A program made the position numbers and the translations under genes. 31,652 bases of DNA, taken from NCBI RefSeq assembly GCF_000315625.1, contig NW_005434607.1, positions 366,220-397,871 of the forward strand. Reading direction: 5' to 3'. Source of the stretch: Guillardia theta CCMP2712. Taxonomy: Eukaryota; Cryptophyceae; Pyrenomonadales; Geminigeraceae. Below the pieces are notes generated by a model. The model was not told the origin of the DNA, ran no database searches, and saw nothing but the letters and a program-made list of their open reading frames with translations. Within the stretch, counting starts at the first letter, position 1. Each line of letters opens with the position of its first letter. Below are positions 19,931 to 30,081 of this stretch, one piece after another.

Positions 19931-22024
19931 ATGCGCACTTCAGGAAGTGAAGAACCCATCACTTCGGTAAAGCGTTAACTCCAGTAGAGTGTTTTGATCT
20001 TGTTTAGGTTGAGGTGGTGGGGCAGCATGCGTTGAAGATGGGTTGGATGGAGAAGGAGACAGAAGAGAAGATGTTCAAGTCTTGGCAATCAAGGTTCGCC
20101 ATCCTCACAGGATGGGATGGGCGCGAAGCACACATTTTCTATTACGACAAGGAGACGGATAAGGCAAGGGTCGAAGGTGGAGAGGGCTGAGGAGCTGACG
20201 CAGATCCGAAGGAGGCCAGTGGGATTTTGTTCATACACGACATGGAGCTACAGCAAGACAAGGACGAGCATATCCTGACGCTGCAGGTAGAAAGTTTGAC
20301 GGTGCAGTCAAGGGAGATAAGAAATTTTTGTTCAGGGGAGCCAAAGGAGGTTTCGATTTCGCTGCTCGACTAGCGAACTAGCAAGGTGAGGCGGATCGAG
20401 ATGAGGAAGAAGAGAAGAGAAGGAGGGAAGGGAACGAGGGGAGCTTCTGTAAGAGTTCTCGCGAGCAGAACTTGGAGGGTGGCAATCTTGGAAGCGCAAC
20501 ATAACGGCGGTCACAAGTGCGTAACGCCCTCGAGAAGCAGAGAGTGTGTCGCTGAGCTGTTGGGCTCAGGTGCAAGGCAGGGGAATCGAGCATGGCGTGG
20601 ATGGCGGAGAAGCATGCGAAGACGTGCGAGAAATGCCGACAGGTGTTTGAGGCTGACGTGAGAGTGATGATGTGCCGCTGAGATGAGAGTGTCATCCAGG
20701 TGTTCTCTGCAACCAACAGGAAGCATCATTGCAGATGCTGCGGCAGGTTCGCTCTTCTGGCCCAGTGCATGCTCTTGCCGACTTCCTTTCGCTATACAGG
20801 ATCTTTTGTTCAGTTTGCAGCTCCAACGACAAAATCTCCCTTGCGCCTTACAAGGACCCTGTAAGGTGCTGCAACCTGTGCTCGGATACGCAGCAGCATC
20901 TTATCTCTGAGGTCGCTCACCCTCTTGCGTCCCGTGTTGCTTACTTGCTGGTTACCAAAAGATGCGGGAGCGACAACTCCGAGTGGAGAAGTTCGTGGCG
21001 AAGTACCTCGAGCTGCTCGAGACTGGAGGACACTTTGTGGATGGCGAGAGGTAGGAGGAGGTGGCGGTACTTCTTGTGGTTGAGGAGGAGGAGGAGGAGG
21101 AGGAAAAGGCGATAGTGGCGGTTGTGGAGGAGATGGAAGAGAAGGTGTAGAAGGAAGAGGACGGGTTTGGTGAAAACATCCCTGCATGGATATATGACGG
21201 GCGAGGAGACAGCAGCATTGGAAGATTGAGTTGGTCGGGTTGAGGGCAGAGGGCGAGAGTTGGGGGCAGGATGGGGGACGCTTGTCTGACACGTGTCGAA
21301 CAGATCGGACGTACAGCGAGACATCAAGATCGACGGGGCGATGGGAACTTCCTTGCAGTTCCGCAACCTGATCATCACCGAGACTGTGGACGTTTCAGCC
21401 CTGGCGGACAAGAGCTTCGCCACAGGCGTCGGGATTGCGCATGGGATCAAGGCGGCGACGCTGCGGGGCATCAAGACAATTCGGGGAGTCCACAAGGTCG
21501 ACAGCACGCATATCGTCAACGCCTTCCGGCCCGAGCAGGCGCGGCAGAACATCGTGGGAGCAGCAGCGACGGTGGGAGGAGGAGTGGTTGGGTTTGCTAA
21601 GGACACTATCGCCATGGCCAACACCATCATGGATGGGGTTGAGGGGCCGCGGGTGCGGAACGTGATGATCAAGGACATCATAGGGGCGTCGGACTGCGCG
21701 GGGAACCCTGTGATGATCAAGACGCTGAACAAGAAGGCTATCAACGGCTTCGTCATCATGTTCAAGGACGAGGAGGGGGAGGAGAAGGACCTTGTGTGCA
21801 TCGCCGAGTCGTCGGAGGAGAAGAGCGCATGGCTGAGCGCTCTGACCGAGCTCAAGGTCGTGGCCGACGACGCTGGGGCGGATCTCCTGGTCTTCAAGAA
21901 AGAGATGGACCAGCGCAATGAAGACATCAAGGCCAAGATCTCGCAGAGGAAGCAGATGCGCAAGCACAAGGTCATGAGGGAAGCCGGTGCGCTCCCCTCT
22001 AGCCCGGAGAACGAGAACGAATGA
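19931..22024 (+). CDS. PH-FYVE-PH domain protein (phosphoinositide-binding, endosomal type)
   Basis: ATG 19931 opens exon 1 (19931-19966), followed by 20008-20176, 20204-20286 and 20313-~20349 or 20378. These give PH domain 1 (GWMEKETEEKMFKSWQSRF, ILFIHDMELQ, DEHILTLQ, GDKKFLFRGAKGG). The FYVE zinc finger comes from about 20570-20657 (TCEKC), 20700-20746 (RKHHCRCCGR) and 20800-20911 (FCSVCSS...VRCCNLC), with all eight Cys positions and the basic RKHHCR motif. Exon 20962-21050 is a charged helix. The last exon, 21304-22024, carries a long Gly/Ala/Ile-rich part, then a PH-like domain (KAINGFVIMFKDEEGEEKD, ...KSAWLSALTEL with the conserved Trp) and a basic tail. FYVE fingers bind PI3P on endosomes. 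Introns of 27 and 26 nt split PH 1. The stretch 20350-20570 is unresolved: the frame that completes the PH helix meets TAG at 20379. Confidence 0.82.
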
Positions 22025-22285
22025 CGTCCTACTGCCTCGCTCGTCACCTCGTCCTTGTAGACTAACCCCACAGACACACCTAACGCTTTCATGCCGAGCA
22101 GCAGCCGCAGCATTTACACCATAGAAAAGTGACCTCTTCTAGGCCTCTCTTCCAGGTTTCACTCCCCACCTCTCGGTGGAGGATTTTTCGTGTGAACCCC
22201 AAGTAAAACTCCGAGACACTAGAGAGTTGAGATACGAGATTCATTTCATTCTATCGAAGACATCTGCAGCGGTCGCTTGCAGCCT

Positions 22286-22585
22286 CTACTCGAGGAAGGG
22301 TCCTCCAGTAAGCTTGTCGATGCACTTCAGGCGGTTGGACAAGTACTGCACAAGCACAGTCAGACTGCTTGCTTGAGCGAGGAGAAAGGTGAGGAGGAGG
22401 CTGAGGAGGAGCAGGAAAGGGGAAGGGAAAGAGCTAAGAGGAATTCTACTCACGTCAAACTGCTGAACGCAGTAATCGATGCGGCCCTTGTTCTTGTAGA
22501 TGTTAGTCCAGGTGTTCCTTGAGGAGCCAAGGGGGGGAACGTAGCCAGCAGGTGGTTCAGGGATTCCTTCGAGCTTGAAAAACAT
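22286..22585 (-). CDS. Small 63-residue two-exon protein, function unknown
   Basis: Exon 1 is 22454-22585, starting MFFKLEGIPEPPAGYVPPLG. Exon 2 is 22286-22345, ending KLTGGPFLE then TAG. The joint reads CVQQFD|YLSNRLKCID in phase 0, across a 108-nt intron with a strong donor (GTGAGT) and a pyrimidine-rich, CAG-ended acceptor. Two or three Cys and a Pro/Gly-rich start are evident; there is no signal peptide or membrane span. Its size and composition resemble small organellar complex subunits, but I do not recognise it. The first ATG could be preceded by an upstream exon, because TCGCAG directly precedes it. The gene is convergent with the PH-FYVE gene. Confidence 0.6.
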   Translation of the reverse strand: MFFKLEGIPEPPAGYVPPLGSSRNTWTNIYKNKGRIDYCVQQFDVSRIPLSSFPSPFLLLLSLLLTFLLAQASSLTVLVQYLSNRLKCIDKLTGGPFLE

Positions 22586-24570
22586 GCTGCGACATCAGAG
22601 TCAGTACCACGGAAAATGAGGGAGGTGCGGGAAGTCGAAGGGAGGGGAAGTAAGTGAGGAAAGATTTTGTCGGTGTACGGAAGGACTGGAAGCCTTTCAG
22701 CAGGCCGACACCTAGGACTCAGGATCTCTAGTCCAACATCTTCATGATCGAAACGCAAGCAACAAATCCCACTCCTCACTTGCATGTGTTATATAACACC
22801 TCTCTTCTCTCACGATGGTCCTGATGACTTCAGGAGAGCCATGCACTATAACAACTCAGTCCCTAACGACTCTTGACCTTCCAACATTAAGTTAAACTAT
22901 CTTGGTTCTCAAAACTGCATGAAGATTCGAAGTCTGCAGCATGAGCCTCGCTTCCACTGCACAGGATCCTGATCCTGGATCGAGGAATCGATCCAGCTCC
23001 TCGTTGCTTTATCCCTTTGCTAGCACTCCTGATGAGATTCCCATTCCTCGGAATCCCTTGAAATTCAACTCAACACACAAACCTACTTGAAGTACCCTCT
23101 CGTCCCGAGCGTACTTCATTTTTCTCCTTTCATGATGCCCCGAATCTGAATTCTATACTGGATTATGCCTTCCAAACCACCATCCTACCTTCTCACATTC
23201 ACTCTTGATCATCTCTGAACCCATATTCCACCTGTACCTACTCCTCTCTTCCTTCTTTCTCCTCCTCTGCCCCCTCCTCCTCCTCTGCCCCCTCCTCCTG
23301 TTTCCCTCCCCGCCCGCCATGAACCGCGAGGTCTGCGAAGAGTCGCGGCTCCTCCACGTCACTTTTAAAGCTAAAATCAATAAATAAATGACAGATATTT
23401 CAATTGGTACTTATGGACACAAGATGTCCCGGTACTTCTCATTTTTACAATTATATATATGACACACATACCAGAAATTTGTAATGTTATGATACAGATT
23501 TTCACGAAAGGTTGTACCAAAATTTTGTACAATATATAATAAATTCTCGTACAGATTCTATTAATGAACGTTTCGGACTTCAGTTCACACTGACCCCAGT
23601 ACCAGTAAAACTGACTTGCCTTTACTCAAAGTTAAAACTAGTACTAGCTCGTAACTACGGGTCACTGAGTATGCACTGTCCGACCGGCGGGCCCGGGCCG
23701 GGCGGCCGGCCCGGCTCGGAGCCTGTGACGGTTAACTTCTTACTCAAAGTTAAGTTAAAAACCGTAAACTCCACTGCAGTGTCAGTGCAAGCCGCCCGCC
23801 GCCCCAGCCCGGCGGCCCCGGGCGCGTCACTCATTTTTGAATTTCGTCCAACATGATGCCCGGCCATCATCGGCCCGAATCATGATCTGACCGTGACAGC
23901 GGGCCCCTTTCAAGTTTATCGTAGTACGGTCTTCAAGTTTAGGTTAAAAATCATTACGAGGACAATAAGGAGAGTAGAGGAGGCTTGACACTGACACTGT
24001 CGCACAGGCCATACCGTATCAGTCTTCTTTACTCACTTGAAGCTAAGTTATATGAACATTATTGAAATCAGTACGAGGCCGAGGACACTGGTGCTTGACC
24101 CGGCTGACCGTGAGACACTGTCACACAGGCCATACAGCGAGAAGAGAAAAGAAAGTGAGAACTAGTTATCCGTCCGATCACGCTCACAGTCCGTCTTTGA
24201 CTGTCAAGAAAGCTTCGACAGTGCGGTGGTTTCCCTCAGCTCAGTCACGAACACAGACGGCCCTCGGCGGCAGCTGGACTGCCCTGAGTGAACTTCGGCG
24301 AGAATCGACTGGTCGCCAAGGGAAAGCAAGAGAGAATTGAGAGGAGGGAGAAGCTGAAAAGTACCAAGAGACATGAGCGAAGCACGCAAAACATCGTTGA
24401 GCATCGACAGGGGGGAGAACAGACTTTCAGTAGTTGGGGAACACGGAGGATGTGGGGTGGGGGGAGGGGAATCCATCAAAATGGTTGAATTTGGCGTGGG
24501 AGGAGGAAGAAGTTGTGGAGGGAGAGACAGAGGAGGAGGAGGAGGGATTGGGCATACCAAAGACGAATCT
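22586..24570. other. Gene-free stretch
   Basis: 22586-23200 is ordinary sequence without supported exons. 23235-23310 is (CCT)n-rich. 23390-23570 is AT-rich. 23680-23830 is GC-rich (CCGGGCCGGGCGGCC types), with TTACTCAAAGTTAA present inside it and again just before it. Two related copies of a CACTGTC(A/G)CACAGGCCATAC segment lie at about 23994-24014 and 24115-24136. 24395-24555 is GGA-rich. No RNA gene was recognised. Confidence 0.45.
23680..23830. repeat. GC-rich repeat patch
   Basis: Two CCGGGC-rich blocks (about 23680-23720 and 23790-23830) enclose an AT-rich core with TTAACTTC and AAAGTTAAGTTAA. The layout is similar to the GC-rich blocks at 12390-12497 and 18950-19210. Confidence 0.5.
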
Positions 24571-24572
24571 GT

Positions 24573-25289
24573 TCAACTGTTCAGGATGGCGTCGTTCGAT
24601 ATCACGATGTTAATCTTGTTCGCCTTCCTTCGGGGCACGCGATTGTCTCCCTGCGTTGCCGATCGCTGTTCACAAGCCACCTCATGCAGATCATGCCTTG
24701 GAGCTCCTTCCATCACTGCGGCAGCCAGCTTCCTCGAGCGCATGGTCTGCCAGACGAAAGGATTCCCGTCCTCCGTCCTGGCTCGGTCACCATGCACAGC
24801 AGCTCTTACGGCGGATGGATCCTGGTACGGATTCGAATCACCTTGCCACTCGGTGGGCTGGCAGGAAAGATAGGAGATGTCCTCGCTCCTCTCCCACAAG
24901 AATGCTGACTTGAGGACCATCTGATAATCTCGGTGAGAGTCAACAGGGGGCTCGCTGGTGTGTTTGTTCTCCGCGTCTCTCAGGAAGTACACGTGCATGG
25001 AGGTGATGATGTAAGGATCGCCAGGAGAAACTTTTCGCTTGAAGGAGCTGTGTAGACGAACAGCGCCAGGAACCTTGTCGTTCCCCTGCTGGAAATCGCA
25101 CGGCCTGCATTCATCGCCAATGGTTATGAAAACGTTCTTCAACAACTGAGAGCTCGGCGGCTTCTTGAAGGTTGAGGTGAGGGAGATTCTGTCTGCTCCC
25201 TCTACCTCTGCTACCCTTCCCAGGTCTCTGTACCTCGATGACCGCAGCCATGCTCTGCACAGCCGCGTTCCACCGTTTCTACTCCGCAT
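24573..25289 (-). CDS. Orphan ORF, about 238 residues
   Basis: The minus-strand frame is open from upstream of ATG 25289 to a stop at 24573. The central part is protein-like (NVFITIGDECRPCDFQQG, YIITSMHVYFLRDAENK, SAFLWERSEDISYLS). The C-terminal third is Arg/Ala-rich and reads less convincingly. Both ends could be altered by introns: a possible intron runs between a GAAG|GTAGCAG donor (about 25220) and CTTCAAG (about 25166). It overlaps competing plus-strand frames, but these lack comparable composition. No domain, signal peptide or membrane span is recognised. Confidence 0.4.
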   Translation of the reverse strand: MRSRNGGTRLCRAWLRSSRYRDLGRVAEVEGADRISLTSTFKKPPSSQLLKNVFITIGDECRPCDFQQGNDKVPGAVRLHSSFKRKVSPGDPYIITSMHVYFLRDAENKHTSEPPVDSHRDYQMVLKSAFLWERSEDISYLSCQPTEWQGDSNPYQDPSAVRAAVHGDRARTEDGNPFVWQTMRSRKLAAAVMEGAPRHDLHEVACEQRSATQGDNRVPRRKANKINIVISNDAILNS

Positions 25290-25319
25290 CGCCTCTGCCT
25301 GTGCCTTTCCTTGCTTAGC

Positions 25320-25830
25320 CTTACCTACCCCCAACGTATACCACCCACCCCCCCTTTCTCAAGACCCCCACCCCCTTCCCCCTCAACAGTCTATGGTTCA
25401 ACCTTCGGTACCCCCACCCTGAAACTGTTGTCCACCCCACCAGGAAAGGCAGTACTACCCCACCATACATAACCTCAAAATTTTCAGTAGACACAAATGC
25501 GTCATACAAATCCCTCTTCTATAATAAGTTTTAACTTCAAATTTGTACCAGAAAAATAGTTGAGATTTTCTTTGTACTGGTTGTTGCCGGCACCATTTCT
25601 TGGCTACCCTGTGTGGCTCCCAGCTACCCTGCGTACCCCTACACTTGTTATTGTAAACCACCCCTGCAAATCGTTTCAGTTCAATCACCCCACCCATGCT
25701 TTCTCAAATATCACCCCACCCTTGGTTATAGAAATTCCACCCACCCTTGACTGAGAGGTTTTCATAAGTCCCTACCCTATTCACATCAGGTACCCCTACC
25801 TACTATTTGTTCAATAGTACCCCACCTATC
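25320..25830. repeat. ACCCCACCC-spaced degenerate minisatellite
   Basis: ACCCCACCC or ACCCACCC blocks recur along the segment. At 25681-25760 they are spaced about 26 bp apart with related spacers (…ATGCTTTCTCAAATAT, TTGGTTATAGAAATT). TACTACCCCACCATACAT at 25450-25467 is identical to 19447-19464. On the minus strand the blocks read GGGTGGGG, which could form four-stranded G structures. No coding frame is supported. Confidence 0.7.
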
Positions 25831-26074
25831 CTTAGAATCCGGTTTCTTGGTGATGAAAATGCGCATCAGGCTGTCAAAGCGGTGGCGCGAGAAGGACTGA
25901 TGAAAGATATGAGAGGAGGGGGAGAGAAGGAGGGATAGAGGGTGTGTCAGTGAGTTGAGAGCAGTGAGGGAAGGAGGGAGAGCTTGATGAGAGGAGAGGC
26001 GAGGAGAGGCGAGGATGAGTGCCCTTTGCACAGGTGAAAAGAGAACCATGGGGGAGGTGAGGGTGATAGAATGG

Positions 26075-26365
26075 AAGATCGATTGATAGGGGCGAAGACC
26101 TGCTATGATGATTGCGATAAAAACAATGATGATGTGAAGGAGGAGCAGGAGCAGGAGCAGGAGCAGAAGGAGGATGGGGATGGTGGTGGGGTGGTGGTGA
26201 TGGTGGTGATGACGATGACGAGGAGGAGCAGGAGGAGGACAATGGTTGTGATGGTATTGATGATAAGGAGCAGGATCAGGATCAGGATCAGGAACAGAAG
26301 GATTGTGTTGTTGTTGTTATCATTGATGATGACGATGATGAGAAGGAGGAGGAGGAGATCCCTTC
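26075..26365. repeat. Microsatellite cluster: GATGAT, GGAGCA, GATCAG, GGAGGA
   Basis: Neighbouring short tandem tracts include (GGAGCA)n near 26139-26168, GTGGTGATG types near 26180-26220, and (GGATCA)n near 26270-26292. The surrounding DNA 25840-26850 has no supported gene; it forms the upstream region of the USP48-like gene. Confidence 0.85.
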
Positions 26366-27013
26366 TGGTGATTCATCTGATCTGGAGAGCTGAGATGAGG
26401 GCGGCAAATTTCTCGTGACCTGTTTCGCCTGAATGATTGGAATGAGCGCTTTGAAAGAAGTCAGATGTTAATTTCCTGGAAAAACTAGAAGAGTCTAGCA
26501 GGAACCGAGGTCTTCTCGTTTGAAGATGTAGTCATACGTATGATTATCTTGGTGTTGGCGTACAAAGATGAAAATGCTATTTCCTTGGGCTTTGACTCAT
26601 CTAGGAAACTCTGCTAGACTGTGGAAAGGAGGAAGCATCAGTTTATTAGGAGGCAGGAACTTCTGATGCTCGAATGAAGCATTGCTGGTTAAGGTTACTG
26701 ACGTGTTGTACAAACAGGCAGAGATATCTTCAGATGCAGCGCGCTTTCGCCGGCCTCGGTCGTGGACGTTGCTAAGAATTCGGATGGGGTTCTGATACAG
26801 TCCTTGTGAATCGTCTCCACAAGTATTCGCCCTCACAAGCCTTGAGACCTGGACGTGAAGAGCAGAAGTCCAAGTATTCCTCTCCACATCGCTCGCCCCT
26901 ATTCCTTCCAGTTACACAGAGCTCGGCTCTTTCGTACAGGCTGGGCGGCAATTTTTCTTGGGATTCATACTGTGTTGTGCAAAGCGCACAAGCAGGGAGT
27001 GAGGATTTCTCCG

Positions 27014-29560
27014 ATGAAGAGATCTTCGCGAACAGCAAGCATCAAGTCATATGCCACGAGCTCGACGAAGGTGAAGGAGCCGCCGAATTGCGGCATCGAT
27101 GTGTTGGAAGTCGAGGAGATTGATGCGATAGCATGCGGAGTCGAGCCGACAAGAGAGCAGCTGAAGAGGATCTATGGGCTGAACCACAGGATCGTCCATC
27201 CTTGCCTGAGTGAAGAGGAGATGAAATCCAATCAGAAATGGAATCCCAACTGCTTTGCTGGACTTGGGTGGAAGGTGAAGAAGAAACCGAAGCCACAAGA
27301 GACCAAGGAGTTTGTTTCTTCCATCGTGAGAAGTCCGAAGGTGCCGTATGGAGGCCTAAAGAACCTAGGGGCCACCTGCTATATGAACAGCATGCTGCAG
27401 TGCCTTTACTTCAACAAAGAGTTCCGGCGCAACATCATGGGGCTTTCTCAGGATGAGTTTCCAGAGAGCGTCCGGAGCTGCCTGCCATTGCAAGAACTGC
27501 AGAAGCTCTTCGCGAACCTCGAGATCTCTTGCGCGAGGTCGTTTGACACCACTCCCTTCGCCAAGTCCCTGCGGTTGGATTGTTCCGTGCAGCAGGATGC
27601 GCAGGAGTTCCTGAAGCTGCTGCTGAGCTTCCTCGAGCAAACACTGGCGCAGAGCAGCGTGCCAGAAGAGGCAAAGGCGTTCATTCAGGATGATTTCAGG
27701 GGGACGTACTCATACTGCACCAAATGCTCGGTCTGTGGATACACGTCAAGGCCCGAGGTCTCGTTCTACGACCTGGACCTGAAGGTGCAAGGGATCTCGA
27801 CGCTAGAGGAGAGCCTTGACGATTTCATCAAGAAGGAGGACCTGGATGGGGAGAACATGTACCAGTGTCAGCATTGCAACATCAAGGTGAAGGCGCAAAG
27901 AGGGATCGAGCTGATCTCTTTACCTCGCGTGCTCAACCTGCAGCTGCTGCGGTTCGTGTACGATATCAAGTCAGGGAACCGGCGCAAGGTAAGCTCTCAG
28001 ATCTCCTTCCCGAAGGTTCTAGATCTCTCGAATTGGTGCGGACAAGCCAAGTCCGAATCTAGCGCCCAACAACAGCAGAATGGGGCAGAGAAGAGGAAGA
28101 GGAGGAAGACGGAGAAAGCGGCAGCCAATGGCGCGGCAGTGGAGAGGAATGGCAAGGAGATGGGAGCACACTGCTCAGAGAATCCCTACTTGTACGAGCT
28201 TCAGTGCGTGATTGTCCACACTGGCTCCAGCGCTGTGCAGGGTCACTACATCGCGCACGTGAAAGAGAATGTGGACGGGAAATGGTGGAGGTTCGATGAT
28301 GACGTGGTAACGACTCTGGACGATGACGACTACCTTGGGACGGATGAGGCGATAGCGAAGGCGAGGAAGAGGCTAAAGGCGGAGGAGGCGGCGGAGCTGG
28401 AGGGTAGAGTGAAATCGAAGGACGCGTACATGCTGATCTACAAGAGGAAGGAGCCAGAGCAGCACTTGAGGGAGGACCTTGCTAATTTCATTCCGTCGCA
28501 TCTAAGAACAGCCATCGAAGAACAGAACCGGTCGGCTTGCTCGCTACTGACGATCATGTTTGTGCTGAATGTTGATGTTGGACAGGAAACACGAGCAAGA
28601 GGCTCAGAACGAGATGGAGGTGCAGAGATCAGAGGCGGATGTCATGTGAGCTCCGCTGCATCCCTCTGTTTGGCAGCTGACCGCAGGAATCAGCGTGCAG
28701 GCGGAGATCAGGAAGGAGAATCTTTTCAGATCGCTGCCATGCATGGTCCGTGCTTCGGTCGTTCTCCTCGAAGGTGACTGACGAAGGTCCTTCCACTTTA
28801 GGAAGGAGACGGTTTCTTCATCTCGACAGATTGGCTGAAGCATTGGATCTCTTTGGACCCCATCTCAGACACGTATGCCTTGCTACATCCACTCATTTCC
28901 AAGTTACCTCCTCTGATTTCTTGCCCTTTCCGCGCACCAGCTGTGACAAGGTCAACAACAAGCTCATCTCCTCACAGTATGGATTGCCAGATCCGCGCAA
29001 GGTCTGCTCGCTGACAGCTTCTTGCTCCTCCGGCTTCCTCCTCGATCTCTCCTCCACCTCCTCCCTCCTCCCTCCTCCTTCCTCCCTCCTCCCTCCTCCC
29101 TCCTCCTCCCTCCTCCCTCCTCCTTCCTCCCTCCTCCCTCCTCCCTCCTCCCTCCTCCCTCCTCCCTCAGCAGCCTTTGACCTCACCATCTTCAGGTCCA
29201 CGAGATGAAGTGCATCAGCGAGGAGGCATGGAATGCGATCTTGGTGCAATACGGGCAGAAGGAGGACTCTACCGCCCTCCCCACCACAGCTCTCTGCGTA
29301 CAAGTGAGTACTTGGTGAGCCTCCGGCCCTGCCCGGCCAACTGACGCTGGCGGCCCGGCAGACCGTCACATCCGAGTGCAAAGATCGAGTGCAGAGAAGA
29401 GAAGCACGCGATCTCATAGAAAGGCTCAAGGAGCTGCTGGCGCAGACGCCTGACCCTGACGACCGCAAGGCTTTCTGGGTACGTCTCCTCTACATCCTGA
29501 ATTGTGTCGTCGTCATCGTCGTCGTCGTCGTCGTCATCATCATTATCATCATCATCATCG

Positions 29561-29591
<31 letters not shown>

Positions 29592-30029
29592 ACCCGTCCT
29601 TGGCCACACCTCCTCTTCTTCCACCTCCCCACTCCCAACTTTGCCTTGACTTCTCCTCTCTCTGTGATCCTTGCATTCTTCTGATCGACGAGCAGATCTC
29701 GAAGCAAGTGTGCAAGGAAGTCACCATGGGCAAGGACCTCTCCACGATCTCAGACGTGAGGGGAGAAAGCATCGTCTGCAGGTGGTGCCATGTTGAAGAG
29801 CACGTTCAGTTCTGACGTAGAGGGTTGCAGTCCATCTCCTACTCTTGACGAGAAGACGAAGCAGAAGTGTCTAGAGAACAAGGGGTTGTGCACTAACAAA
29901 AGCCTGCGGAGGCTGATCTCAGCCGAGGCCAAGAAGTTCATTGAAGATCGAAACCTTGGGGTGGGACTGGAAAGATGATGATAATAGAGATGATGATTAT
30001 AGACATGATGATGATGTTGTTGTTGATGT

Positions 30030-30081
<52 letters not shown>

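Noticed and set aside
20941-22113. 390-codon minus-strand open frame
   Set aside because: It lies exactly antisense to the well-supported last exons of the PH-FYVE gene. Its composition is what codon bias of the sense strand would produce, and it has no domain.
24660-24913. Possible tRNA-like GGTACGGATTCGAATCACC motif near 24816-24843
   Set aside because: The TTCGAATC-like word is not accompanied by acceptor, D or anticodon stems that would fold into a cloverleaf.
26597-27038. Minus-strand frames upstream of the USP48-like gene
   Set aside because: They overlap the 5' region of that gene and lack splice support or any domain.
29389-29684. Poly-Val/Ile, poly-Ser or poly-His proteins over the CATCAT array
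   Set aside because: They are translations of a trinucleotide repeat in an intron; flanking exons join in phase without it.
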